Notes under the pieces: generated by a model
The model's database searches: none
What the model was told of the DNA's origin: nothing
What the model saw: only the letters and a program-made list of their open reading frames with translations
Made by a program: the position numbers and the translations under genes
In this document: piece by piece, positions 1-6,446 of the stretch
How positions within the stretch are numbered: the first letter of the stretch is position 1
Layout: the number at the start of each line of letters is the position of its first letter
Source of the DNA: Halobacteriales archaeon QS_9_70_65
Lineage (GTDB): Archaea; Halobacteriota; Halobacteria; Halobacteriales; Haloarculaceae
DNA length: 13,836 nucleotides
Assembly (NCBI GenBank): GCA_003023535.1
Contig: PXSC01000087.1
Span: forward strand, 1-13,836
Reading direction: 5' to 3'

Positions 1-1
1 A

Positions 2-217
2 CGACTGTACGCGAGAATCCTCGGCATGACGATGCTGTCGGCGATCGAGGGGTCCGAACGGCTCGTCAAGTCGATGGAAGCCCGTGGTTACGACGGCGAC
101 ATCACACTGTACGGCGACGTCTCGCGGCCACCGATCCACGAACTGCTCGTCGTGATCGGATCGTACGTCGCCGTCATCGGGTACACAGTAGTCGCGGTCT
201 ACGGGGTGGGACCGTGA
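2..217 (+). CDS. cbiQ: CbiQ-like cobalt ECF transporter T component, C-terminal fragment
   Basis: This is the last 71 codons of a gene whose start lies outside the window; the frame is open from base 2. The tail has the signature of the coupling (T) component of CbiMNQO cobalt transporters: an amphipathic stretch with GSERLVKSMEARGYDG, matching the ARG-type coupling motif that contacts the ATPase, followed by a hydrophobic helix (LLVVIGSYVAVIGYTVVAVYG) and a short C-terminus. In this family the protein is a membrane scaffold joining the substrate-binding subunit to the ATPases. Its TGA stop overlaps the GTG start of the next gene (GTGA, 4 nt), so the two were translationally coupled. Family assignment rests on the motif and on the following cbiO; nickel rather than cobalt specificity cannot be excluded. 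Confidence 0.75.
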   Translation, partial: RLYARILGMTMLSAIEGSERLVKSMEARGYDGDITLYGDVSRPPIHELLVVIGSYVAVIGYTVVAVYGVGP

Positions 218-1001
218 GTCGAGACGATTCACCGCTGGTCGACCTCCGGTGTGAAGCCCACACCTACCCCGACGGGACCGTCGGCATGCACGACGTCGAC
301 TTCTCGGTGTACCACGACGAGGTCGTCGCGCTCGTCGGCGGCAACGGCACGGGAAAGTCGACGCTGCTGGAGCACCTGAACGCGACGCTCGTTCCGGACG
401 ACGGCGAACTCGTCGTCGACGGCACGCCGATCACCGAAGACAACAAACCACACGCGCGGAGGAAGGTCGGATTCGTCTTCCAGGACGCCGATACGCAGCT
501 CGTCGCCCCCACGGTCCTCGATGACGTGATGTTCGGCCTCCAGAACCACGGCGTCCCCGATGACGAGGCGAGAGAGCGCGCTCGCGAGGCGCTCGCGACC
601 GTCGATGCGAGTCACCTCGAAGACCGGATCCCTCACTACCTGAGCGGCGGCGAGAAACGCCTCGTCGGCCTCGCCGGCGTGCTGGTGCTCGAACCGAGCG
701 TATCAGCGTCGTCCTGTCGACGCACGACCTCGACTTCGCCGCGACGGTCGCGGATCGCGTCTGTGTGATGGCCGACGGCAACGTCGTCGGGAGTGGGGCC
801 CCTGGAGAGGTGTTCTACGACGACGCGCTGTTGGCGGAGTCGAACCTCCACCCTCCGAGTGCAGTTCGTGTGGCTCGCGATGCAGGGCTGGGTACTACGG
901 CACGGCCGGTGACGGAAACGGATCTCGTGTCGCTTCTCACAGAAGTCGATGGCGTGGAAACCGTACAGAAACCCTCACGTGATGGCGACGGACACGACTG
1001 A
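214..1001 (+). pseudogene. cbiO: cbiO, cobalt ECF transporter ATPase, broken by an internal deletion with frameshift
   Basis: The first 161 codons (from GTG at 214) encode a normal ABC ATPase start: Walker A GGNGTGKST at residues 42-50, Q-loop FQDADTQL near 89-96, signature LSGGEKR at 143-149. The family sequence stops at VLVLEP (about base 696). It resumes in another frame from about base 699 as VVLSTHDLDFAATVADRV (H-loop region), and runs to the TGA at 1001 with a typical CbiO tail (GAPGEVFYDD). The stretch that should hold Walker B, the catalytic glutamate and the D-loop is absent, roughly 30-35 residues judged from the family. Neither fragment could hydrolyse ATP, so this copy of the transporter should be dead unless another ATPase replaces it. 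The 3' end overlaps the start of the DUF1405 remnant. Confidence 0.85.
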
Positions 1002-1272
1002 GAGCCGTCTTCGGCATCTCGCGCCGCTTCCTCGACGGATCGAAACCGTCGCGCTGCGGTACGCGTGGATGGTCGTCGCGATCCGATCATCCACGCTCGC
1101 GATCGATCTCGCGGGAACGACGTTCGACTTCAGGCACTACGTTCCGTAGGTCCGACTCGAACCGGTCGTCGCGCTGACGATCGTCCCGGACAGCCCGGCG
1201 GCCACACCGTCCATCGCCTGCTCGCTGGTGCTGTACGGACTCGGCCGGTCGAACGAGTAGCTGAACGTAATC
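982..1272 (+). pseudogene. DUF1405-like membrane protein remnant
   Basis: Starting at ATG 982, inside the end of cbiO, one frame reads a protein resembling the haloarchaeal DUF1405 membrane family as I recall it: LPRRIETVALRYAWMVVAI, LAGTTFDFRHYVP, then LEPVVALTIVPDSPAAT and SLVLYGLGRSNE followed by LNVI. The frame is interrupted by TAG at 1147-1149, where relatives have Gln, and TAG at 1258-1260, where Tyr is expected in NEYLN. An extra RSSTLAID segment sits between VVAI and LAGT, where a GCGATC hexamer is repeated. After LNVI the similarity ends in all three frames, so the 3' half is lost. Bases 1273-1459 hold no further gene I can support. Function of the family is unknown. Confidence 0.7.
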
Positions 1273-1459
1273 GAGAATCCCCACCGCTCCGGTCGAAATA
1301 CCGCCAAATGGTCCGGAAGATCGTGAGTACGGGATCGGATCCAGTTCGTGTCCAAATTGCGGGCACCGATCGACGGATTTCCTATAGCGGTATTCGGTAT
1401 ACGTCATAAACGCCGGCAGAGACGAAGGGGGTTTCAACGGCCGCCGCCCACCCTTCGGT

Positions 1460-2521
1460 ATGACGGAGACGATTCGGCTGGCGACGCGGGAGTCGGAGCT
1501 GGCGCTGCGGCAGACCCAGCGCGTCGCCCGGGCGCTGGAGAGCCGCCGCCGGGAGGTCGAACTCGTGGAGGTGGAGACGACCGGTGACAGCGTTCGCGAC
1601 GAACTCATCCACCGACTCGGGAGGACGGGCGCGTTCGTTCGCAGCCTCGACGAGAAGGTCCTCGACGGCGGGGTCGACGCCGCGGTCCACTCGATGAAGG
1701 ACATGCCGACGGAGTTCCCCGAGAAGCTGGCGGTGGCGGGCGTTCCCGAGCGGGCGCCGGCCGGCGACGTCCTGTTGACCCCGGGCGGTGCGACGCTGTC
1801 GGAGCTGCCCGACGGCGCGACGGTCGGCACCTCGAGCCTGCGGCGGAAGGCCCAGCTGCTTTCGTCCCGGCCGGACCTCGCGGTCGAGCCGCTGCGGGGC
1901 AACGTCGACACGCGCGTCGAGAAGCTGCTGGCGCCGGCGCTACAGGCCGAACACCGGCGGCGGCTGGAGGCCGAAGAGGAGGGCGACGCGAGCGACGATC
2001 GGACCGCCGAGGAGTGGTTCGACGACCGCTCGGAACTGGAGCGGCGGGCGCTCGGCCGGGAGGTCGACGTCACCTTCGACGCCATCGTTCTCGCGGAGGC
2101 CGGCCTCGAGCGGATGGGCCTGCTGGAGCGGCTCGAGTTCGAGCGTCTCACCCCGTCGTTCGTCCCGGCGCCGGGGCAGGGCGCCGTCGCGGTGACGGCC
2201 CGGGCGGACGATGTCGTCGACGACCTCCACCACGAGTTGGACCACCCGCGGACGCGGGTCGAAACCACCGTCGAGCGGACCGTCTTGGAGACGCTCGGCG
2301 GCGGCTGCGTCGCGCCGGTCGGTATCTACGCGGTCCTACAGGGCGAGTACGTCCACGTGCGGGTCCGCGTGCTCTCGCAGGACGGCACCGAGGAGGTCGA
2401 AGCCACCCGCGACCTGCCGGTCGAGCGCCACGCCGAGGCCGCCGTCGAGCTGGCGGAAGAGCTGGCCGACCGCGGCGCCGCCGACCTCGTCGAGCGCGCC
2501 CGTCGGGAGGGCGACGGATGA
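1460..2521 (+). CDS. hemC: Hydroxymethylbilane synthase (porphobilinogen deaminase)
   Basis: HemC joins four porphobilinogen molecules into hydroxymethylbilane, the linear tetrapyrrole behind siroheme, heme and cobalamin; it is cytosolic. The 353-residue product has the family landmarks in order: LATRESELALRQ (7-18), HSMKDMPTE with the catalytic Asp at 81, GTSSLRRKAQL (123-132) and LRGNVDTR (145-152) with substrate-binding arginines, PAPGQGAVAV (236-245), and GGGCVAPVG with Cys283 as the dipyrromethane attachment site. An acidic insertion around 160-200 is usual in haloarchaeal versions. It is the first gene of a hemC-cobA-hemD operon, and its TGA overlaps the cobA ATG (ATGA). ATG 1460 is preceded by a weak TATA-like TTTCAA about 27 nt upstream, fitting a leaderless transcript. 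The gene looks intact. Confidence 0.97.
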   Translation: MTETIRLATRESELALRQTQRVARALESRRREVELVEVETTGDSVRDELIHRLGRTGAFVRSLDEKVLDGGVDAAVHSMKDMPTEFPEKLAVAGVPERAPAGDVLLTPGGATLSELPDGATVGTSSLRRKAQLLSSRPDLAVEPLRGNVDTRVEKLLAPALQAEHRRRLEAEEEGDASDDRTAEEWFDDRSELERRALGREVDVTFDAIVLAEAGLERMGLLERLEFERLTPSFVPAPGQGAVAVTARADDVVDDLHHELDHPRTRVETTVERTVLETLGGGCVAPVGIYAVLQGEYVHVRVRVLSQDGTEEVEATRDLPVERHAEAAVELAEELADRGAADLVERARREGDG

Positions 2522-3291
2522 CCGGGAGGGTCTACCTCGTCGGCAGCGGCCCCGGCGATCCCGAGTTGCTGACGATGAAGGCTCACCGGCTCATCGACGA
2601 GGCCGACGTCGTGCTGCACGACAAGCTGCCCGGCCCGGAGATACTGACGTCGATCCCGGAGGCGAAACGCGAGGACGTCGGCAAGCGCGCCGGCGGCGAG
2701 TGGACGCCACAGGAGTACACCAACCACCGGCTCGTCGAGCTCGCCGAGGCCGACAACACGGTCGTCCGACTGAAGGGCGGCGACCCGTTCGTGTTCGGCC
2801 GCGGCGGCGAGGAGGCCGAACACCTCGCCGCCAACGACGTTCCCTTCGAGTACGTGCCGGGCGTCACGAGCGCCGTCGCCGGCCCCGGCGTCGCCGGCGT
2901 TCCCGTCACGCACCGCGATTACACCTCGTCGGTGTCGTTCGTGGCCGGCCACGAGGACCCGACGAAGGAGGAGTCGGCCGTCGACTGGCGCGCTCTCGCC
3001 GACACTGGCGGGACGCTCGTCGTGTTGATGGGCGTCGGGAAGCTCCCGGCCTACACCGGCGAGCTGCTCGACGCCGGGATGGACCCGAAGACACCCGTTG
3101 CGCTGATCGAGCGGGCGACCTGGCCCGGCCAATGCGTCGCGACCGGCACCCTCGAAGACGTCGTCGAGGTCCGCGACCGCGAGGAGATCGAGCCGCCGGC
3201 GATAACCGTCATCGGCGACGTGGCGGCCACGAGAGCGCGCGTAGCGGCGTTCCTGCGGAACGGTCCCGGTACCAAGGAAGACGATCGATAA
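2518..3291 (+). CDS. cobA: Uroporphyrinogen-III C-methyltransferase (SUMT)
   Basis: SUMT transfers two methyl groups from S-adenosylmethionine to uroporphyrinogen III, giving precorrin-2, the branch point to siroheme and cobalamin. The 257-residue protein is the normal length for a stand-alone CobA. Motifs are VGSGPGDPELLTMKA at the N-terminus (SAM-binding loop), VVRLKGGDPFVFGRGGEE (82-99), VPGVTSAVAGPGVAGVPVTHR, and LMGVGKLP. There is no fused CysG dehydrogenase domain. The start is the ATG overlapping the hemC stop; coupling with hemC is expected. Its position between hemC and hemD gives the operon enzymes before and after the uroporphyrinogen III step. A copy of a short repeat begins exactly at its TAA stop. 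Confidence 0.96.
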   Translation: MTGRVYLVGSGPGDPELLTMKAHRLIDEADVVLHDKLPGPEILTSIPEAKREDVGKRAGGEWTPQEYTNHRLVELAEADNTVVRLKGGDPFVFGRGGEEAEHLAANDVPFEYVPGVTSAVAGPGVAGVPVTHRDYTSSVSFVAGHEDPTKEESAVDWRALADTGGTLVVLMGVGKLPAYTGELLDAGMDPKTPVALIERATWPGQCVATGTLEDVVEVRDREEIEPPAITVIGDVAATRARVAAFLRNGPGTKEDDR

Positions 3292-3314
3292 ACCACATGT
3301 CGAGATACGAAATC
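3289..3314 (+). repeat. Copy A of a 26-bp dispersed motif, starting at the cobA stop codon
   Basis: The motif begins TAAACCACATG and ends GATACGAAATC. Its TAA is the cobA stop. It matches the reverse strand of 5852-5877 at 23 of 26 positions and 8103-8128 at 19 of 26. It lies in the 57-bp cobA-hemD gap and might be a processing, termination or protein-binding site. Function unknown. Confidence 0.6.
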
Positions 3315-3348
3315 GCCCCGGCCGCGAACCCCGGGGGCCACGGCGACG

Positions 3349-4017
3349 ATGGCTGAGACGGTGGCGTTCTTCCGGCCGGACGACGAGCGGGCCGCCGAGG
3401 CGGCCGAAATCGTCGCGGAGTTGGGCGCCGAGCCGCTGTCGGATCCGATGCTCGCCGTCGAGCCGACCGGCGCGGCGCCCCGCGAGGACGCCGCCGTCAC
3501 CGTCCTGACGAGCAAGACCGGCGCCGAGCTGGTCAGCGAGGTAGGCTGGGAGCCCGCCGGCGAGGTGGTCGCCATCGGGTCGGCGACCGCCGGGGCGCTG
3601 ACGGAGGCCGGCTACCGCGTCGACCGGGTCGCGGGCCGGCGGGTCGAGATCGCCCGCTCGGACCACGGCTCGACCGTGCTGACCGACGGGTTGGCCGACG
3701 CCGGCGCCTACGTCCACGAGACGGTGCTCTACCGGCTCGTCAGACCCGAAGGGGCGGGCGAGGCCGCCGAGGCGGCCGCCGAGCAAACGCTCGACGGCGC
3801 CTGCTTCACCTCCTCGCTGACCGTCGAACACCTCCTGGAGGCTGCCGCCGACCGGGGCGTCCGCGAGGCCGCCGTCGCCGGACTGGACGATGCCGTCGTC
3901 GGGGCCATCGGCGAGCCGACCCGCGAGGCCACCGAGACCCACGGTATCGCCGTCGACGTCGTCCCCGACACGGCCGACTTCGAGGCGCTCGCCGCCGCGG
4001 TCGTCGAGCGGCTGTAA
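3349..4017 (+). CDS. hemD: Uroporphyrinogen-III synthase, slightly short
   Basis: HemD cyclises hydroxymethylbilane with inversion of ring D to give uroporphyrinogen III. The 222-residue product shows the bilobed family: an N-terminal half with TVAFFRPDDER and VLTSKTGAELV, the hinge region VVAIGSATAGALTEAGYRV (73-91), then VEIARSDHGS, VLYRLVRPEGAGE, CFTSSLTVEHLLEAA, AVVGAIGEPT and VVPDTADFEALAAAV. It is the last gene of the hemC-cobA-hemD operon, 57 bp after cobA. One oddity is that GYRVD at 89-93 runs straight into RVAGRRVEIARSDHG. Haloarchaeal relatives as I recall them have about 20 more residues here, with a Ser-rich, Ala-Gly-Leu-Val-containing loop. That may be an in-frame deletion in the substrate cleft, so activity is uncertain. 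ATG 3349 is the only good start after the spacer. Confidence 0.9.
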   Translation: MAETVAFFRPDDERAAEAAEIVAELGAEPLSDPMLAVEPTGAAPREDAAVTVLTSKTGAELVSEVGWEPAGEVVAIGSATAGALTEAGYRVDRVAGRRVEIARSDHGSTVLTDGLADAGAYVHETVLYRLVRPEGAGEAAEAAAEQTLDGACFTSSLTVEHLLEAAADRGVREAAVAGLDDAVVGAIGEPTREATETHGIAVDVVPDTADFEALAAAVVERL

Positions 4018-4262
4018 GCACTCTCTGCCCAGCGTCCGCCAGGATAGTGTTTAGTGAGGGGGAATAGCGTCTTTCGGCGGTGACGACGGCGTGCTCGAAC
4101 GCCCCCTCCCGCTCGCGGGCTGCGCCTCGCTGCGCGCGGCCGCCGGCCGTGCTCGCGTCGGCTCGCTCCGCGAGCGGTCGGCCCCGTTCGAGTCCCCGCC
4201 CGACGCCGGCTGACCGGCCGGCTCTCGAGTGATCAAGCACGACCCCCGGCGGCGGCCCACGG
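4018..4262. other. Hairpin-rich intergenic region between hemD and the DHH gene
   Basis: No gene is supported here. The region is extremely GC-rich and built from inverted repeats. An outer 8-bp pair, CTCGAACG at 4094-4101 with CGTTCGAG at 4185-4192, encloses smaller stems such as GCTCGC/GCGAGC at 4161-4175. The GTTCGAGTCC at the right edge looks like a tRNA T-loop, but its flanks do not pair as a T-stem. The structure may terminate the hem operon or be a remnant of a non-coding repeat. Confidence 0.45.
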
Positions 4263-4268
4263 TTTATA
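4263..4268 (+). promoter_or_regulatory. TATA box of the DHH phosphoesterase gene
   Basis: TTTATA centred about 28 nt before ATG 4294 in an otherwise GC-rich stretch. This is the spacing expected for a haloarchaeal leaderless transcript, and it supports that start codon. Confidence 0.7.
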
Positions 4269-4293
4269 CCCGAAGCCGCGCAACCGACGTACG

Positions 4294-5718
4294 ATGGACG
4301 CTCCGGTGCCGGAACTCGAGGCGCGAGCGCGGGCGTGTGCGGATGCCCTCCTGGAGGCCGAGGAGGTACTGCTGGCGTCGCACATCGACGCCGACGGACT
4401 GACGGGCGCCGCCGTCGCCGCGACGGCGCTCCGGCGCGCGGAGGTTCCCTTCGAGACGGTCTTCGAGAAGCAACTGGACGCCGATTCGGTCGCGGGCATC
4501 GCCGCCCGCGGGTACGACACCGTCCTGTTCACGGACTTCGGCAGCGGTCAGCTGGATATCATCGCCGACCACGAGACGGCGGGCGAGTTCCGGCCGGTCG
4601 TCGTCGACCACCACCAGCCGGCCGACGCCGACACCCAGCTCCATCTCAACCCGCTGCTGGAGGGCATCGACGGCGCCTCGGAGCTGTCGGGCGCCGGCGC
4701 GGCGTACCTCCTCGCGCGGGCGCTGGCGGCGCGCGGGCCCGAAGCCCGGCTGTCGAACCGCGATCTGGCGGCGCTGGCCGTCGTCGGTGCCGTCGGCGAC
4801 ATGCAGGCCTCGGGGGGCGAACTGCACGGCGCCAACGCCGCCATCGTCGCGGAGGGCGTCGAGGCGGGCGTCCTCTCGGAGACGAGGGACCTCTCGGTGT
4901 ACGGCAAGCAGACCCGGCCGCTGCCGAAGCTGCTGGAGTACGCCTCCGACGTTCGGATCCCGGGAATCACGGGCGACGAGCGCGGCGCCGTCTCCTTTCT
5001 CGACGACCTCGACGTCGACATCCGGGCCGACGACGGGTGGAAGCGGTGGGTCGACCTCACCGACGACGAGAAGCGGGCGGTCGCCAGCGCCCTCGTCAGA
5101 CACGCCGTCTCCCGCGGCGTCCCGGCGTTCGAGATCGACCGCCTCGTGGGGACGACGTACGTTCTCGAGGAGGAAGCCGTCGGGACCGCGCTGCGGGACG
5201 CCAGCGAGTTCTCGACGCTGCTGAACGCGACGGCCCGCTACGAGCGCGCCGACGTCGGGCTGGCGGTGTGTCTCGGCGGCCGCGGCGAGGCGCTGGAGCG
5301 GGCCCGCGAGCTGCTGCGAACCCACCGACGCAATCTCTCGGAGGGCGTCGAGTGGGTCGAGGAACGCGGCGTTACGGACGAGGAGCACCTCCAGTGGTTC
5401 GACGCCGGCGATGAGATCCGCGAGACCATCGTCGGCATCATCGCGGGCATGTCGATGAGCGCCGACGGGGTGTCGCGCGACGTTCCTATCGTCGCCTTCG
5501 CGCGGAAGAACGACGCGGAGACGAAGGTCTCGGGCCGCGGCACCGACGCACTCGTCGGCCGGGGACTGGACCTCTCCGTCGTCATGCGCGAGGCCGCCCG
5601 GGCGGCCGGCGGCGACGGCGGCGGCCACGATATCGCCGCCGGCGCGACCATCCCCGCCGGCAACGAGGCGGAGTTCGTCGAGCGCGCCGACGAGGTCGTC
5701 GGCGAGCAACTGGGCTGA
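4294..5718 (+). CDS. Archaeal RecJ-like DHH/DHHA1 family phosphoesterase
   Basis: A 474-residue protein with both domains of the DHH superfamily. The N-terminal metal-binding motifs are HIDADGLTG (30-38), TDFGSG with Asp81, VDHHQP with the DHH triad at 105-107, and VVGAVGDMQ with Asp169. The C-terminal DHHA1 domain has GRGTDALVGRGLDLS and GGHDIAAGATIP near 442-453. This layout is that of archaeal RecJ/GAN-type nucleases, which degrade single-stranded DNA or RNA from the 5' end using two Mn or Mg ions, some of them bound to the replicative GINS/Cdc45-like machinery. All catalytic residues are present, so it should be active; whether its substrate is DNA, RNA or a nucleotide cannot be read from sequence. 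It has its own TATA box and is transcribed alone. Confidence 0.92.
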   Translation: MDAPVPELEARARACADALLEAEEVLLASHIDADGLTGAAVAATALRRAEVPFETVFEKQLDADSVAGIAARGYDTVLFTDFGSGQLDIIADHETAGEFRPVVVDHHQPADADTQLHLNPLLEGIDGASELSGAGAAYLLARALAARGPEARLSNRDLAALAVVGAVGDMQASGGELHGANAAIVAEGVEAGVLSETRDLSVYGKQTRPLPKLLEYASDVRIPGITGDERGAVSFLDDLDVDIRADDGWKRWVDLTDDEKRAVASALVRHAVSRGVPAFEIDRLVGTTYVLEEEAVGTALRDASEFSTLLNATARYERADVGLAVCLGGRGEALERARELLRTHRRNLSEGVEWVEERGVTDEEHLQWFDAGDEIRETIVGIIAGMSMSADGVSRDVPIVAFARKNDAETKVSGRGTDALVGRGLDLSVVMREAARAAGGDGGGHDIAAGATIPAGNEAEFVERADEVVGEQLG

Positions 5719-5851
5719 ACTCTCCGCGGGCCGTGCGGTCCACTCGCCGGGTCGTTCTGCGGTTCGTCGCCGTCGGGCGGTGCACGTCGGTGTCGAAGCG
5801 TGGAGTCCGGCATGGGCTCGAGACGAGCGACGTCCGTAGTCGTACCCACGT

Positions 5852-5877
5852 GATTTCGTATCGCGAGATGCGGTTTA
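5852..5877 (-). repeat. Copy B of the 26-bp dispersed motif, reverse orientation
   Basis: On the minus strand it begins TAAACCGCATC and ends GATACGAAATC; 23 of 26 positions agree with copy A at 3289. It lies 134 bp after the DHH stop and just upstream of the hydratase TATA box. Here it is not attached to a stop codon of a gene on its own strand, so a role purely as a post-stop signal does not fit this copy. Confidence 0.6.
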
Positions 5878-5891
5878 CCGCGGCGGCCTGG

Positions 5892-5898
5892 TTATATA
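5892..5898 (+). promoter_or_regulatory. TATA box of the enoyl-CoA hydratase pseudogene
   Basis: TTATATA about 25 nt before ATG 5920, spaced as for a leaderless haloarchaeal transcript. The promoter appears preserved although the gene is broken. Confidence 0.65.
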
Positions 5899-6205
5899 CC
5901 CGTCGGCCGAGGGTCGGGTATGAGCGTGGAATACGACCGCCGCGGGCCGGCGCAACGCCGTCGACGACGCGACCGCCGAGGCACTCGGGAACGCCTGGGA
6001 CCGCTTCGGGGACGACGACGCCCTGGTGGGCGTCTTGACCGGCAGCGGGGGCACCTTCTCGGCCGGCGCGGACCTGGAGGCGATGGACCTGGAGGATCGC
6101 CCGGAGGGGTGGCTCGGCTTCACCCGCAGGCGCGTCTCGAAGCCGACGGTCGCGGCCGTCGAGGGTCACTGCGTCGCCGGCGGCCTGGAGATGGCACTGT
6201 GGTGT

Positions 6206-6404
6206 CAGCTACCTACCGTCGAAGCGGTGGGCTTGTCGGTGGACTCTCGTTCTGCCGACACGTACTGGTCGGACGCCACTTCAGTAGCGTTCACGGTCAT
6301 CACCCCCGACTTCAGGGCGTACCGACAGAACGCCCCTCCAGCGGGGGACTTCTGGCCCCCGCTGGAGTTTCAGTGCAAGTTTCCGAGCAATACTCTTCGC
6401 CGTC
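6206..6404 (-). ncRNA. Putative omega RNA (reRNA) scaffold of TnpB
   Basis: In IS200/IS605 elements the guide RNA scaffold overlaps the 3' end of tnpB and ends at the element's right end, and its guide is copied from the flank. Here the minus strand holds two adjacent hairpins: a perfect 12-bp stem at 6336-6367 (arms CTCCAGCGGGGG and CCCCCGCTGGAG, 8-nt loop) and a 6-bp stem at 6315-6335, followed by the right-end hairpin. The guide would be the hydratase sequence just beyond, CCACAGTGCCATCTCCAGGC at 6202-6183. Boundaries are guesses; only the stems are seen directly. Confidence 0.4.
6212..6231 (-). repeat. Subterminal hairpin at the right end (RE) of the IS
   Basis: On the tnpB strand CCCACCG and CGGTAGG pair with one mismatch around a CTTCGA loop. 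The 7-6-7 geometry and the AGCCCACC start are the same as in the left-end hairpin. It lies 6 bp inside the hydratase junction. Confidence 0.6.
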
Positions 6405-6446
6405 GCAAACGCTTCGCGTTTGCTGCCCGTCAGACGTAGTCTGACG
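6405..6446 (-). repeat. Two adjacent perfect palindromes inserted next to tnpB RuvC-III
   Basis: Two stem-loops, each of 8-bp arms around a 3-nt loop and 4 nt apart. On the plus strand GCAAACGC-TTC-GCGTTTGC is at 6405-6423 and CGTCAGAC-GTA-GTCTGACG at 6428-6446. They fall in a segment of about 48 nt that separates NADYNA from AKSIARKL, where TnpB relatives read NADYNAAK without a break. They may be a palindromic insertion or an added omega RNA stem. Confidence 0.7.

Noticed and set aside
1318..1386. Plus-strand reading SCPNCGHRSTDFL before a stop, like a zinc-finger tail
   Set aside because: Only about 20 codons with no supported gene upstream in that frame; probably chance, though a remnant cannot be excluded.
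1087..2268. Long open frame of 393 codons on the minus strand opposite hemC
   Set aside because: It is antisense to an intact hemC, its composition is Ser/Arg-rich as in shadows of GC-rich genes, and it has no domain I recognise.
2326..3942. Long open frame of 538 codons on the minus strand opposite cobA and hemD
   Set aside because: Codon-position GC and the well-formed plus-strand genes show it is a shadow.
4181..4205. tRNA-like T-loop GTTCGAGTCC
   Set aside because: The five bases on each side (GCCCC and CCCCG) cannot pair, and no anticodon or acceptor arm is found upstream.
6405..6446. CRISPR-like short repeats
   Set aside because: The two palindromes differ in sequence and there is no regular repeat-spacer array in the window.
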